In this document: positions 34,388-43,525 of the stretch, one piece after another
How the letters are laid out: the number at the start of each line of letters is the position of its first letter
Position numbering within the stretch: position 1 is the stretch's first letter
From: TMP-86 sp039807285
GTDB taxonomy: Bacteria > Pseudomonadota > Gammaproteobacteria > Steroidobacterales > Steroidobacteraceae
DNA length: 64,000 nucleotides
Reading direction: 5' to 3'
NCBI GenBank assembly: GCA_044226785.1
Contig: JBGAGK010000001.1
Location: forward strand, 124,001-188,000
Position numbers and translations under genes: made by a program
The notes under the pieces: generated by a model
Database searches by the model: none
What the model saw: the letters and a program-made list of their open reading frames with translations, nothing else
What the model was told of the DNA's origin: nothing

Positions 34388-36601
34388 TTGACAGACCCGG
34401 CGGCCCTTCCCATCCTCCAGATCGCGCTCGATGTTCCCCTGCGGCAGGTTTTCGATTACCTGGCGCCAGGGGCCGTGCGACCGGATCGGCCCGCACGCTC
34501 GCCGCTGATCCCTGGCCAGCGGGTGCGAGTGCCCTTCGGGCGCCAGACCAGGGTTGGCATCCTGGTGGGCATCGCCGACCGTTCCGACCTGCCGGCCGGC
34601 AAGCTTCGATCCGCACTCGAGATCCTCGATGATGAACCGCTGTTCGACACACATGCCCTGGGTCTGCTGTGCTGGGCGGCCGAGTACTACCATCATCCCG
34701 TCGGCGAGGTGCTTGCGGCGGCCCTGCCGGTGGCGCTCCGGCAGGGACGCCCGCTGTTCGAGCCATCGGTACACTGGTCCCTCACCGAAGCAGGCCGCAC
34801 CAGCCTGTCCACCCCTTCGCGCCGTGCACCCCGGCAGCAGGCATTGATCCGCTGGCTGCATGCACGGGGTCCCGCCGGGGAATCGCAGCTTCGCGAGGCG
34901 GGCTTTGGCCCGGCCCAATGGAACCCCCTGGCGGAGCGGGACTGGATCATCCGCGAGGAAGTCCACCCGCTCGTTCCCGTCCCTCGTCCCGTCGCCAGCC
35001 CGGTCACGCTGGAACCGGAACAGGCCGCCGCGCTGGCGGCCGTCACGACCTCGCTCGGGCAATTCGCTGCACACCTTCTGTTCGGGGTCACCGGGAGCGG
35101 GAAGACGGAAGTCTATCTGCGGGCCATCGAAGCGGTGCTGGCGCGAGGCGGCCAGACCCTGGTCCTGGTGCCGGAAATCGGGCTCACGCCGCAGTTGCTG
35201 GCCCGCTTCACCGAGCGCTTCGGTGCCGGAATCGCGGTGTTGCACTCCGCCCTGACCGGCACCGAGCGCCATGGTGCCTGGTACGCAGCCAGGAGCGGCG
35301 CCGCCCGCATCCTCATCGGCACCCGCTCGGCCGTTCTCGCTCCTCTCCCCCAGCTTGCATTGATCATCGTGGATGAGGAACACGACACCTCCTTCAAGCA
35401 GCAGGAAGGCTTTCGTTACTCGGCCCGGGACCTGGCGGTCCTGCGCGCCCAGCGCCAGAAGATCCCCGTGATCCTGGGCTCGGCCACTCCGTCGCTGGAA
35501 AGCCTTGCCAACGTGGCCGCAGGCCGTTACCGGGAATCCCGCCTGCCTGCACGCGCCGGCGGTGCCCGTGCCGCGCGCACCACCCTGATCGACCTGCGAA
35601 ACCATGCGGTCGAGCAGGGTCTGTCTCAGCCGGCGATTGCCGCCATCGAGGCGCACCTGCAGGCCGGCGGACAGGTCATCGTTTTCCTCAATCGCCGCGG
35701 CTTCGCGCCAACCCTGTTCTGCAGCGCCTGTGGCTGGTCAGCCACGTGCGATCAATGCGATGCCCGCATGACCCTGCACCGCCGGGCGCAACGCCTGTGC
35801 TGTCATCATTGTGGTGCGCAGACGCCGGTTCCGGCCGTCTGTGGCGCGTGCAGACAACCGCTCACCCCAGTGGGTCAGGGAACCGAGCGCATCGAAGACG
35901 TACTGACGCGACTGTTTCCGCATGCGCCCCTCGCGCGTCTCGACCGCGACGCCGTGAGCAGCCGGGGAACCCTCGTGGCGGTGCTCGACCGGGTCCATCG
36001 TGGCGATGCGAAAATCCTGGTAGGTACGCAGATGCTGACCAAGGGGCATCATTTTCCCGAAGTGAGCCTGGTGGTGATCCTGGATGCCGACCAGGGATTG
36101 TTCGCAACGGACTACCGGGCCACCGAGCGTCTGGCGCAGATGATCACCCAGGTGGCGGGCCGTGCGGGGCGAGCCACGCGTACGGGCGAGGTGCTCATCC
36201 AGACCCGGTATCCGGATCATCCCCTGCTGAGGACATTGATCGCATCCGGATACGAAGGCTTCGCGACCGAAGCGCTGGCTGAGCGCCGCACGGCTGCGTG
36301 GCCGCCCTACTCGCGACTCGCATTGCTGCGCGCCGATGCGCCGAACCCGGACATCGTGCAGGACTTCCTGCACTCGGCGGCGCATCTGGCACGGCCGCAG
36401 GGTAACGTCAGGCTCCTGGGTCCGGCCACCGCGTTGATGGCGCGCCGCGCCAACCGGCACCGCGCACATCTGCTCATCGAGGCACCGCTCCGCCCCGCCC
36501 TTCAGCACTTCCTCGACGACTGGCTTCCCCGGGTCCAGGCAATCAAGGCCCGGCGCGGATTGCGCTGGAGCATCGATGTCGATCCGACGGAAATCGACTG
36601 A
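34388..36601 (+). CDS. priA: Primosomal protein N' (PriA helicase)
   Basis: Replication-restart helicase of 737 residues. It has the N-terminal 3'-end binding domain, then a helicase core with Walker A GVTGSGKTEVY, DEEH box IIVDEEHDTSFKQQ and motif RAGRATRTGEVLIQTR. A zinc-binding insert has CSACGWSATCDQC and CCHHCGAQ with CGAC. PriA reloads the replisome at stalled forks. The start is TTG at 34388, with AGGAG 9 bases upstream; the frame extends further back, but that part lacks family similarity. It is followed by argS 22 bases later on the same strand. Confidence 0.95.
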   Translation: MTDPAALPILQIALDVPLRQVFDYLAPGAVRPDRPARSPLIPGQRVRVPFGRQTRVGILVGIADRSDLPAGKLRSALEILDDEPLFDTHALGLLCWAAEYYHHPVGEVLAAALPVALRQGRPLFEPSVHWSLTEAGRTSLSTPSRRAPRQQALIRWLHARGPAGESQLREAGFGPAQWNPLAERDWIIREEVHPLVPVPRPVASPVTLEPEQAAALAAVTTSLGQFAAHLLFGVTGSGKTEVYLRAIEAVLARGGQTLVLVPEIGLTPQLLARFTERFGAGIAVLHSALTGTERHGAWYAARSGAARILIGTRSAVLAPLPQLALIIVDEEHDTSFKQQEGFRYSARDLAVLRAQRQKIPVILGSATPSLESLANVAAGRYRESRLPARAGGARAARTTLIDLRNHAVEQGLSQPAIAAIEAHLQAGGQVIVFLNRRGFAPTLFCSACGWSATCDQCDARMTLHRRAQRLCCHHCGAQTPVPAVCGACRQPLTPVGQGTERIEDVLTRLFPHAPLARLDRDAVSSRGTLVAVLDRVHRGDAKILVGTQMLTKGHHFPEVSLVVILDADQGLFATDYRATERLAQMITQVAGRAGRATRTGEVLIQTRYPDHPLLRTLIASGYEGFATEALAERRTAAWPPYSRLALLRADAPNPDIVQDFLHSAAHLARPQGNVRLLGPATALMARRANRHRAHLLIEAPLRPALQHFLDDWLPRVQAIKARRGLRWSIDVDPTEID

Positions 36602-36623
36602 TCGGGTAAACTGCGCGGCTCTC

Positions 36624-38384
36624 ATGATCGAACGTATCCAGAAACTGCTGGCCGCAGCGCTCGCCGCCCTGCCTGCCGACCTGGTGCCGCCGGAAGCACG
36701 CGGCATCGCCATCGAAGTGGAGCGCACGCGCGACGCCGCGCATGGTGATTTCGCCGCGAATCTCGCCATGCGGCTGGCAAGGCCTGCGCGCCAGAATCCG
36801 CGCAGGCTGGCGCAGGCGCTGGTGGCTGCGCTGCCAGCGGATCCCTTCATCTCCAGGGTGGAGATCGCAGGCGCCGGGTTCATCAACTTCTTCCTCGCGC
36901 CAGGAACCCATCAGGGCCAGCTTCTCGGGATCCTCGCACAGGGCGCCACATTCGGCCGATCGGATTCCGGTTCGGGCCGGCGTCTGATGGTGGAATTCGT
37001 GTCCGCCAATCCCACCGGTCCGCTGCATGTGGGGCATGGCCGGCACGCCGCGTACGGCGCAACCCTTGCCAACATCTTCGAGGCCGTCGGCTACGAAGTG
37101 GCACGCGAGTACTACATCAACGATGCCGGGCGGCAGATGGAGATCCTCGCGGTGAGCCTGTGGCTGCGCTACCTGCAGGTCTGCGGAGAGCGTTTCGATT
37201 TTCCGGCCAACGCCTATCGTGGCGACTACATCGCTCCCGTCGCAGCCCGGTTGCATGCTCGCGCCGGGGAGTCGCTCCGGCACCCGGCCGCTGACATTTT
37301 CAGCGGACTGCCGCCGGATGAGCCGCAGGGCGGGGACAAGGACCAGTACATCGACGAATTGGTCGTGCGGGCGCGAGCCCTGCTCGGCGAGCGCAGGTAT
37401 GGCGAAATCCGGGATCTGGTCCTGAATGACATACTCGATGACATCCGCGACGACCTGGCCGGTTTCGGCGTGCGGTTCGACCGCTGGTTCTCCGAACGGA
37501 GCCTCGCCGAGGATGGCTCCATCGACCGGGCGCTGGAGAAGCTTCGCGCCTCCGGGCATGCCTACGTCAAGGACGGCGCCTTGTGGTTCCGGAGCACCGA
37601 CTATGGCGATGAGAAGGACCGGGTCATGGTGCGAGAAAACGGCATCAAGACGTACTTCGCATCCGACATCGCCTATGTCATCAACAAGCTGGAGCGCGGC
37701 TTCGATCACCTGGTGTATGTCTGGGGCGCCGATCATCACGGCTACATCACCCGTCTGCGGGCAGGCCTTGCGGCGCTGGGCGGGGACACGGACCGTTTCG
37801 AGGTACGCCTGGTCCAGTTCGTCACGCTCTACCGCGGCGGCGAGAAGGCGCAGATGTCCACGCGCTCGGGAGAGTTCATCACGCTGCGCGAGCTGCGCAG
37901 GGAAGTCGGCAATGATGCCGCGCGCCTGTTCTACGTCATGCGCAGCAATGACCAGCATCTGGATTTCGACCTGGAACTCGCCAAGTCGCGATCCAATGAC
38001 AATCCGGTGTATTACATCCAGTATGCCCACGCGCGCGTCGCCAGCGTCCTGCGGCAACTGAAGGATCGCGGTATCGCGTTCCAGCCTGCCACAGCGGCAG
38101 CGCAACTCGTTCCACTGAAGGAGCCGCAGGAACTGGAGCTGATCAAGCGGCTCGCACAGTTCCCGGAAATCATCAGCACCTGCGCCGTGCAACGCGCGCC
38201 GCATGCGCTGGTGCATTACCTTCGTGACCTGGCCAACGATTTCCACACCTGTTACAGCGCTCATCAGTTCATCGTGCCGGATGATGCCCTGCGCGTTGCG
38301 CGGCTCTCGCTTGCCGTGGCGACACAGCACGTGATTCGCAACGGACTTGCGCTGCTGGGCGTGTCGGCGCCGGAGACCATGTAA
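36624..38384 (+). CDS. argS: Arginyl-tRNA synthetase
   Basis: Class I synthetase of 586 residues that charges tRNA-Arg. The N-terminal additional domain is followed by the HIGH-type motif His135-Val-Gly-His138 in GPLHVGHGR, then WGADHHGYI and YAHARVASVLRQL in the anticodon-binding helical domain. The KMSKS position is replaced by AQMSTRSG, as is usual for many ArgS proteins that lack a canonical motif. The ATG at 36624 begins MIERIQKLLAAAL, a normal ArgS start. It is followed within 3 bases by a SPOR-domain gene, an arrangement common in gammaproteobacteria. Confidence 0.95.
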   Translation: MIERIQKLLAAALAALPADLVPPEARGIAIEVERTRDAAHGDFAANLAMRLARPARQNPRRLAQALVAALPADPFISRVEIAGAGFINFFLAPGTHQGQLLGILAQGATFGRSDSGSGRRLMVEFVSANPTGPLHVGHGRHAAYGATLANIFEAVGYEVAREYYINDAGRQMEILAVSLWLRYLQVCGERFDFPANAYRGDYIAPVAARLHARAGESLRHPAADIFSGLPPDEPQGGDKDQYIDELVVRARALLGERRYGEIRDLVLNDILDDIRDDLAGFGVRFDRWFSERSLAEDGSIDRALEKLRASGHAYVKDGALWFRSTDYGDEKDRVMVRENGIKTYFASDIAYVINKLERGFDHLVYVWGADHHGYITRLRAGLAALGGDTDRFEVRLVQFVTLYRGGEKAQMSTRSGEFITLRELRREVGNDAARLFYVMRSNDQHLDFDLELAKSRSNDNPVYYIQYAHARVASVLRQLKDRGIAFQPATAAAQLVPLKEPQELELIKRLAQFPEIISTCAVQRAPHALVHYLRDLANDFHTCYSAHQFIVPDDALRVARLSLAVATQHVIRNGLALLGVSAPETM

Positions 38385-38387
38385 GCA

Positions 38388-38936
38388 GTGACCCGTGACT
38401 ACAAGACGCGGTCACGCCGCAGCGAAGGATTCTCCGGCTGGACCGGCCTTGGCGTGGGGCTTGCCATCGGCCTGATCGTGGCCATCGGTGTGTACCTGAA
38501 GGACCATCGCCACGATCTTGCGGCAGCGAGCGATACACACGCGAAGACCAGCTTGCGCAAACCTGACCCGGCGCCTGTCGAAGACGAGCCGCCTGCCAAA
38601 TCGTACGATTTCTACGACATGCTGCCCAAGTTCGAGGTGGTGGTGCCGGAGAAGGAGAAGGACGTCAAACCGGATCTGCGGGCCGCGCCGGAAACCCGCC
38701 CCGGCACCTACGTACTGCAGGCCGGCTCGTACCGCAATTTCGCCGAAGCCGACCGGGTCCGCACGAAGCTGTCGCTCCTGGGCATCGAGTCACGCGTGCA
38801 GAAGGTTTCCGTGGATGCCGATACCTGGCACCGCATTCGCATCGGGCCGATTTCCAGTCTCGACGAACTCAACCGCATGCGGCAGAAACTGCGAAAGGCG
38901 GACATCGACGTGATCGTGATCCGCATCGGGGACTGA
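38388..38936 (+). CDS. SPOR domain-containing membrane protein (FtsN-like)
   Basis: Protein of 182 residues starting with GTG 3 bases after argS. A short basic cytoplasmic tail precedes one membrane helix (about 19-38, GLGVGLAIGLIVAIGVYL), a charged Pro-rich periplasmic linker and a C-terminal SPOR domain (about 103-180: YVLQAGSYRNFAEADRVRTK and WHRIRIGPISSLDELNRMR). SPOR domains bind denuded peptidoglycan at the division septum, so this is probably an FtsN-type division protein. FtsN itself cannot be distinguished from other SPOR proteins by sequence alone, but gene order argS-ftsN supports it. Confidence 0.88.
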   Translation: MTRDYKTRSRRSEGFSGWTGLGVGLAIGLIVAIGVYLKDHRHDLAAASDTHAKTSLRKPDPAPVEDEPPAKSYDFYDMLPKFEVVVPEKEKDVKPDLRAAPETRPGTYVLQAGSYRNFAEADRVRTKLSLLGIESRVQKVSVDADTWHRIRIGPISSLDELNRMRQKLRKADIDVIVIRIGD

Positions 38937-38997
38937 CGGCCAGCTGAAGCGGATCCGGTCGTGGCTCACACTTTGGCAGTCTCCGGCTCGCTGATCG

Positions 38998-39026
38998 TTG
39001 TCAGGGGCATCCGCCTGGCGTAGCGT
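38998..39026 (+). promoter_or_regulatory. Weak candidate promoter upstream of the S41 peptidase
   Basis: TTGTCA, a 17-base spacer and TAGCGT precede the S41 peptidase ATG by 50 bases. The -35 matches at five of six positions, the -10 poorly. The rest of the 139-base gap shows nothing else. Confidence 0.3.
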
Positions 39027-39075
39027 GCGCGGTGCCGGATCACGACCATTGAAGGCCTCTCAAGGATTGGAAGTC

Positions 39076-40692
39076 ATGCGAAAAATCGCCCCACTGTCGG
39101 CCCTGATGCTCTGCCTTTCAATGCTCGGCGCCTGTGGGGGTGGTGGCGGCGGCAGCAGCGCTCCCGCCAGCAACTCCGGCGGAAGTGGCAGTGGCATCAC
39201 CTATACGCCCGGCGTTTTCAAGCCCTCCTCGACCTTCGCCGCGCAGTGCGCCGCCCCGCGCACGGGGAACGATCCTTCCACCGGCAGCCCCTATCCCGAC
39301 AAGCCCGGATCGACAGTCACCGAAAACAACTGGCTGCGCTCCTGGAGCAACGAACTTTATCTGTGGTACTCGGAGATCACTGACCGCGATCCGTCCAGTT
39401 ACTCCACCACGGCCGCCTATTTCGATGTGCTGAAAACGGATCAGCTTTCTCCCACTGGCGCGCCCAAGGACAAATTCCACTTCACCTATTCCACCGCCCA
39501 GTGGGAAACGCTGTCGGCGTCGGGCGCGACACCCAGCTATGGCGCGCAATGGTCGTTCATTTCCACAACCCCGCCCCGCCAGCTCGTGGTCGCCTACGTC
39601 GAACCCAACTCACCGGCCGAGTCGGCGGGTCTCGTGCGCGGCGACCAGATCCTGACAGTGGATGGCGTGGACCTGGTCAATGCCAACACCCAGGCAGATG
39701 TTGACAAGCTCAATGCCGGCATCTCGCCCGCGACCAGCGGTGAGAACCACGAGTTCCTGGTTCAGGACCCGGGCGGCAGCAACAGGCGATTCGTCACCCT
39801 GCGATCGGCCGACATCGCCAGCGCTTCGGTGATGAATGTCAAGACGGTTGCCACTGCCACGGGCAATGTGGGCTACATCCAGTTCAACGACCACCTGGCC
39901 GGGGCGGAAAAAGGCCTCTACGATGCCATCAATACGCTCAAGGCCGCGAACATCACGGATCTCGTGATCGACATGCGCTACAACGGCGGCGGGTACCTGG
40001 ACATTGCCAGCGAGCTGGCCTACATGGTGGCCGGCAACACCTCCACCGCCGGCATGACCTTCGACAAGACCACGTTCAACGACAAGTACCCGAACACCAA
40101 TCCGGTGACCGGGGCAACCCTGCAGCCGGAATCGTTTTTGACCACTTCACAGGGATTTGGAACGCTGGCCTCGGGAACGGCACTGCCGTCGCTGGATCTT
40201 GCCCGGGCATTCGTGCTCACGGGACCGGACACCTGTTCGGCCAGCGAGGCCGTCATCAACGGTCTGCGCGGTGTCGGCGTGGAAGTGATCCAGATCGGAC
40301 AGACCACGTGCGGAAAACCTTACGGTTTCTATCCGCAGGACAACTGCGGCACGACCTATTTCAGCATCGAGTTCAAGGGCGAGAATGCGAAGGGCTTCGG
40401 CGACTATTCGGATGGCTTCATGCCCGTCTCCGACACACCGGCAAACGATGCCCAGGTTCCCGGCTGCATGGTGGCGGATGATTTTACCCACGCGCTGGGG
40501 GATGCGTCCGAAGCACGACTGGCCGCAGCCCTGTCGTACAGGGCCGGCACGGGTTGTCCGGTGGCGGCCACCGGCCGGGGCAAGATGTCGGGCGCGGTGG
40601 ATCTCGCAGCCGCCAGCGGCCGATTGGTACGCTCACCACTGTTCGAAAACCTGATCCTGAGCCACGCGAACGAGCTCAGGAAGCGCCGTTGA
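39076..40692 (+). CDS. S41 family (tail-specific/C-terminal) peptidase, lipoprotein
   Basis: Exported protease of 538 residues. The signal ends in the lipobox LGAC (Cys17), followed by a Gly/Ser-rich tether. A PDZ domain lies at about 150-245 (VAYVEPNSPAESAGLVRGDQ, then ILTVDGVDLVNA), then the S41 catalytic core with VIDMRYNGGGYLD, probable nucleophile Ser388 in DTCSASEAV and TTCGKPYGF, where Lys could be the general base. It would cleave periplasmic or envelope proteins. No obvious operon partner is present; it converges with the DksA-type gene 12 bases away. Substrate is unknown. Confidence 0.9.
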   Translation: MRKIAPLSALMLCLSMLGACGGGGGGSSAPASNSGGSGSGITYTPGVFKPSSTFAAQCAAPRTGNDPSTGSPYPDKPGSTVTENNWLRSWSNELYLWYSEITDRDPSSYSTTAAYFDVLKTDQLSPTGAPKDKFHFTYSTAQWETLSASGATPSYGAQWSFISTTPPRQLVVAYVEPNSPAESAGLVRGDQILTVDGVDLVNANTQADVDKLNAGISPATSGENHEFLVQDPGGSNRRFVTLRSADIASASVMNVKTVATATGNVGYIQFNDHLAGAEKGLYDAINTLKAANITDLVIDMRYNGGGYLDIASELAYMVAGNTSTAGMTFDKTTFNDKYPNTNPVTGATLQPESFLTTSQGFGTLASGTALPSLDLARAFVLTGPDTCSASEAVINGLRGVGVEVIQIGQTTCGKPYGFYPQDNCGTTYFSIEFKGENAKGFGDYSDGFMPVSDTPANDAQVPGCMVADDFTHALGDASEARLAAALSYRAGTGCPVAATGRGKMSGAVDLAAASGRLVRSPLFENLILSHANELRKRR

Positions 40693-40704
40693 CGGCCGGG
40701 ACCC

Positions 40705-40971
40705 CTACCTCAGCTGGCTGTCCTTGCTGCCGCGCCGGTTGTAACCGGACAACTGCACGTCCTTTCGATCCTGCCCGGTCTGGCAGGCCAGGCACAGCCG
40801 CACGCCCGGGACGGCGGCACGGCGGGCCTGCGCGATGGGTTCACCACACTCCGCGCAATTCACCAGGCTCTCGCCAGCCGGCAAACGGCTGCGGGCACGG
40901 TCGACGGCATCCTTGACCGTCGCATCGATCTGTTCCTGTACTGCCCCATCGCCCGCCCAGCCGGTTGCCAT
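40705..40971 (-). CDS. DksA/TraR family C4-type zinc finger protein
   Basis: Protein of 88 residues with the C-terminal DksA/TraR zinc finger (CAECGEPIAQARRAAVPGVR, then LCLACQTGQD). The shortened N-terminal helix (VQEQIDATVKDAVDRARSRL) makes it a TraR/YbiI-like rather than a full DksA. Such proteins can bind the RNA polymerase secondary channel and modify initiation. Conserved acidic coiled-coil-tip residues of DksA (DxxDxA) are not clearly present, so activity is uncertain. It starts 18 bases after the lytic transglycosylase gene ends, on the same strand. Confidence 0.85.
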   Translation of the reverse strand: MATGWAGDGAVQEQIDATVKDAVDRARSRLPAGESLVNCAECGEPIAQARRAAVPGVRLCLACQTGQDRKDVQLSGYNRRGSKDSQLR

Positions 40972-40989
40972 GAATTCCTCCTGCTGCCT

Positions 40990-42954
40990 TCATTGTAGGG
41001 GCTGAACCGCCGGCATCAACTGCTTCAGCCTCGGCAACGGTGCATGACGCACCCAGGCGAAAGCGACCACATGTTCCAGAGCACGCTGCACGTAGGTACG
41101 GGTTTCGACATAGGGAATGTTCTCGATCCACACATCCGCATCCAGGGTTCGGGTGGGGCGCCAGCGCGCCACCGGAACCGGTCCGGCGTTGTAGGCGGCC
41201 AGGGTCAGAGGCAACGAGCCCTGATACCTGTCAAGCAGATCCCGCAGATGCATCGAACCCAGGAGGATGGCCTTTGCCGGGTCGAACAGTGCGTCGGGGT
41301 TGGCGTAGGAAATCTTCCAGCGCCTGGCCAGCATGCTGGCCGTACCCGGCATGACCTGCATGAGCCCGCGGGCTCCAGCCGTCGACACCGCATCGATGCG
41401 ATACAGGCTCTCCTGCCGGATGACCGAGTAGATCCAGTCAACGGGCACTTTCGTGCGAAGACCCGCACGCATGACCTCGTCGGCAAAGGGTCGGGGATAG
41501 CGCAGCACGACATCGTCCCACTTGCCTTGTTGCGCCAGCGTTGCAATGGACTGCCCATACCAGCCCCAGCGATATGCAAGGATCCCCGCCTGCACCCGCA
41601 ACGGCCCATCGGCTCCCGCAAGCGCCACTGCCCATTCCACATTCGCCTCATCGACCATTTCGCAGTCGTACAAGGCATGCGCCCGTTGCAGCCCCGGCTT
41701 CACGGCGAGAATCCTCTGCGCATCCTCATCCACATCCAGCGACTTTGCATCGATCGAGTACGGGCGGTGCAGGCGGTCGGCCGCGAGATAGCCGTAGTAA
41801 TCCCGCAGGCCCGCCAATTCGGCATATGCCGGTTTCGCAGCCTCCATGCCCGCCTCCTGTTCGAGCGCCCGGGCACGCCAGTAGCGCCAGCGCGGTTGCG
41901 TGGCAAGTTCCTTCGGCATGTCCTGGAGCCAGGACAGTGCACGATCGTAACGTCCAGCCCAGATCGCGGCTCGCACCCGCCATTCCTGCACGGCGCCATC
42001 GACCTGTCCTTCGGGAACCTGGTCGAATGCATCGAGCGCTCCGGGCAGACGCGAATAGGCAGCGCCGAGTGCGGCAGCGCGCCTGATCTCGCCCCTGGCA
42101 TCGGTTGAAAGCTCATCCCGGGCCAGCAGGGCCGGGAGCAGCGCGCTCGCGGCTGCATTGTCCTGGACCGCAAATCGGGTGAATCCTGCCACGAGTGCCT
42201 GGGGGTCGACGGGTCGCCGTGCATCACGGGCCAGCACCTGCAAGTCATCCTTCGGAGACTGCAGCAGACGGATCCAGAGCAGGAGCGGCTCATTGGCAGG
42301 CGCCGGCACATCGGCAACCGACTCGAGCGCCACCCGCCAGTTGCCCTCGACCAGCGCGGTCCGGGTGCGCTCCAGCGCCTGAGCCGGTGTGATCACACCC
42401 TGCTGGCGCAACCACGCGTAGGGTGCTGCGCATTCTGGCGGCTGCAGCCGCGGTTCGACCCAGCGAGCCAGCATCGTTTCTATCAGACCCTCCCGGTCAC
42501 CCGTGGCGATGCGCCCGGCAAATCGCCAGCACTGGAGCGCCGCATCGACAGCGCCAGGCCCGGACGTGGCTGTACGAGCCAGGAACACTTCCCAGCGACC
42601 CCGGGTGGCGAGGCTCAGCAGCCACTCACGCCGCAACACCCGGCTCACCGGCTGATCCGCATGGGCATCCAGGAAGGCGGCGATGCGGGTATCCAGCGCA
42701 TCGTCCGGCGTACGTTGCAGGTCCCGCTTCAGGCGGGCGGCAACCAGATAGTCATGCAGCAGATACTGCTGCAACGCCTCACTGTCAGGCTGATCGGGCT
42801 GCCCGGATGCCACCCGACTCATGGCTTGCATGAATGCCTGCCGGGCTACTGGATCAGGCGATTGCCCGATGCGCCCGCCGGCCAGCACGGCGCAGGCAAC
42901 GAGCAGCAGCGACAGGAAGGCAAGGGATCTCCCGACGGAACAGGGATGATTCAT
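40990..42954 (-). CDS. slt: Soluble lytic murein transglycosylase (Slt70 type)
   Basis: Exported peptidoglycan lytic transglycosylase of 654 residues. After a signal peptide (cleavage near residues 25-28) comes a long alpha-superhelical U domain of tetratricopeptide-like repeats (about 40-470), then a GH23 catalytic domain (about 480-640) with the catalytic Glu in SVIRQESLYRIDAVS and the motifs GARGLMQVMPGTA and AYNAGPVPVARW. It cleaves the MurNAc-GlcNAc bond, forming 1,6-anhydro ends. It converges with the S41 peptidase region and is followed by a DksA-type gene. Family assignment is secure. Confidence 0.92.
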   Translation of the reverse strand: MNHPCSVGRSLAFLSLLLVACAVLAGGRIGQSPDPVARQAFMQAMSRVASGQPDQPDSEALQQYLLHDYLVAARLKRDLQRTPDDALDTRIAAFLDAHADQPVSRVLRREWLLSLATRGRWEVFLARTATSGPGAVDAALQCWRFAGRIATGDREGLIETMLARWVEPRLQPPECAAPYAWLRQQGVITPAQALERTRTALVEGNWRVALESVADVPAPANEPLLLWIRLLQSPKDDLQVLARDARRPVDPQALVAGFTRFAVQDNAAASALLPALLARDELSTDARGEIRRAAALGAAYSRLPGALDAFDQVPEGQVDGAVQEWRVRAAIWAGRYDRALSWLQDMPKELATQPRWRYWRARALEQEAGMEAAKPAYAELAGLRDYYGYLAADRLHRPYSIDAKSLDVDEDAQRILAVKPGLQRAHALYDCEMVDEANVEWAVALAGADGPLRVQAGILAYRWGWYGQSIATLAQQGKWDDVVLRYPRPFADEVMRAGLRTKVPVDWIYSVIRQESLYRIDAVSTAGARGLMQVMPGTASMLARRWKISYANPDALFDPAKAILLGSMHLRDLLDRYQGSLPLTLAAYNAGPVPVARWRPTRTLDADVWIENIPYVETRTYVQRALEHVVAFAWVRHAPLPRLKQLMPAVQPLQ

Positions 42955-42997
42955 TTTCCCATTCTACAGGTCGCACTGCTGCTCCCTGCGCAGCGCA

Positions 42998-43525
42998 TCA
43001 CCGGTAGACCACGCCGCCCGCCTTGAGCCAGCCGGCCACGTGATGACCTGCGGGGTCGCTGTGCGTCCAGTGCACCAGTCCGCCTTTTTCGTTCCATTCG
43101 TATTCGCCTGAGAACTCCACGCGTGTACCCACGGCCAGATCCGGGACGCGTCCAGCCAGGTCGATGTTGTGCGCAACCAGTACATCAGGCCCCGCATCGA
43201 TGTGCAGGATGAAGCGTTGATGACGCGAACCCCGATCGTCCTCCGGCAGCAGCCGCTTGACCGTGCCGCTGCCGCGGACCTGTACACCGCTCTGATGCGA
43301 AGCGAAGGCACGGCTGACATCGCCTTCGTCGGGTGCGAGCAGCGTGATGCTCGCCACGCCGGGGCTTTCGGCCTCCGATGCGGCAGGCGTTCGCGCCGGT
43401 GCTGCGGCAATGCGGGGCGGTGATGGAATCCAGCCGAAGTGCACGCCGACGTTGTAGCCGACGGCCACCATCAGCATGGTGATCAGCAGGATGCGCCGGA
43501 TGATCCCGGCCGAAGGAAACCGCAT
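42998..43525 (-). CDS. DUF3465-like exported/membrane protein
   Basis: Protein of 175 residues. An N-terminal hydrophobic helix (about 10-30) acts as anchor or signal, then a Pro/Ala-rich linker leads to a C-terminal domain (about 80-175) containing GSGTVKRLLPEDDRGSRHQR, LVAHNIDLAGRVPDL and WTHSDPAGHHVAGWLKAGG. This pattern is characteristic of DUF3465, a small domain of unknown function probably acting as an OB-like nucleic-acid or calcium-binding fold. The ATG at 43525 overlaps the last base of the ntrX-like stop (TGATG), so it is cotranslated with the response regulator. Function unknown. Confidence 0.7.
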   Translation of the reverse strand: MRFPSAGIIRRILLITMLMVAVGYNVGVHFGWIPSPPRIAAAPARTPAASEAESPGVASITLLAPDEGDVSRAFASHQSGVQVRGSGTVKRLLPEDDRGSRHQRFILHIDAGPDVLVAHNIDLAGRVPDLAVGTRVEFSGEYEWNEKGGLVHWTHSDPAGHHVAGWLKAGGVVYR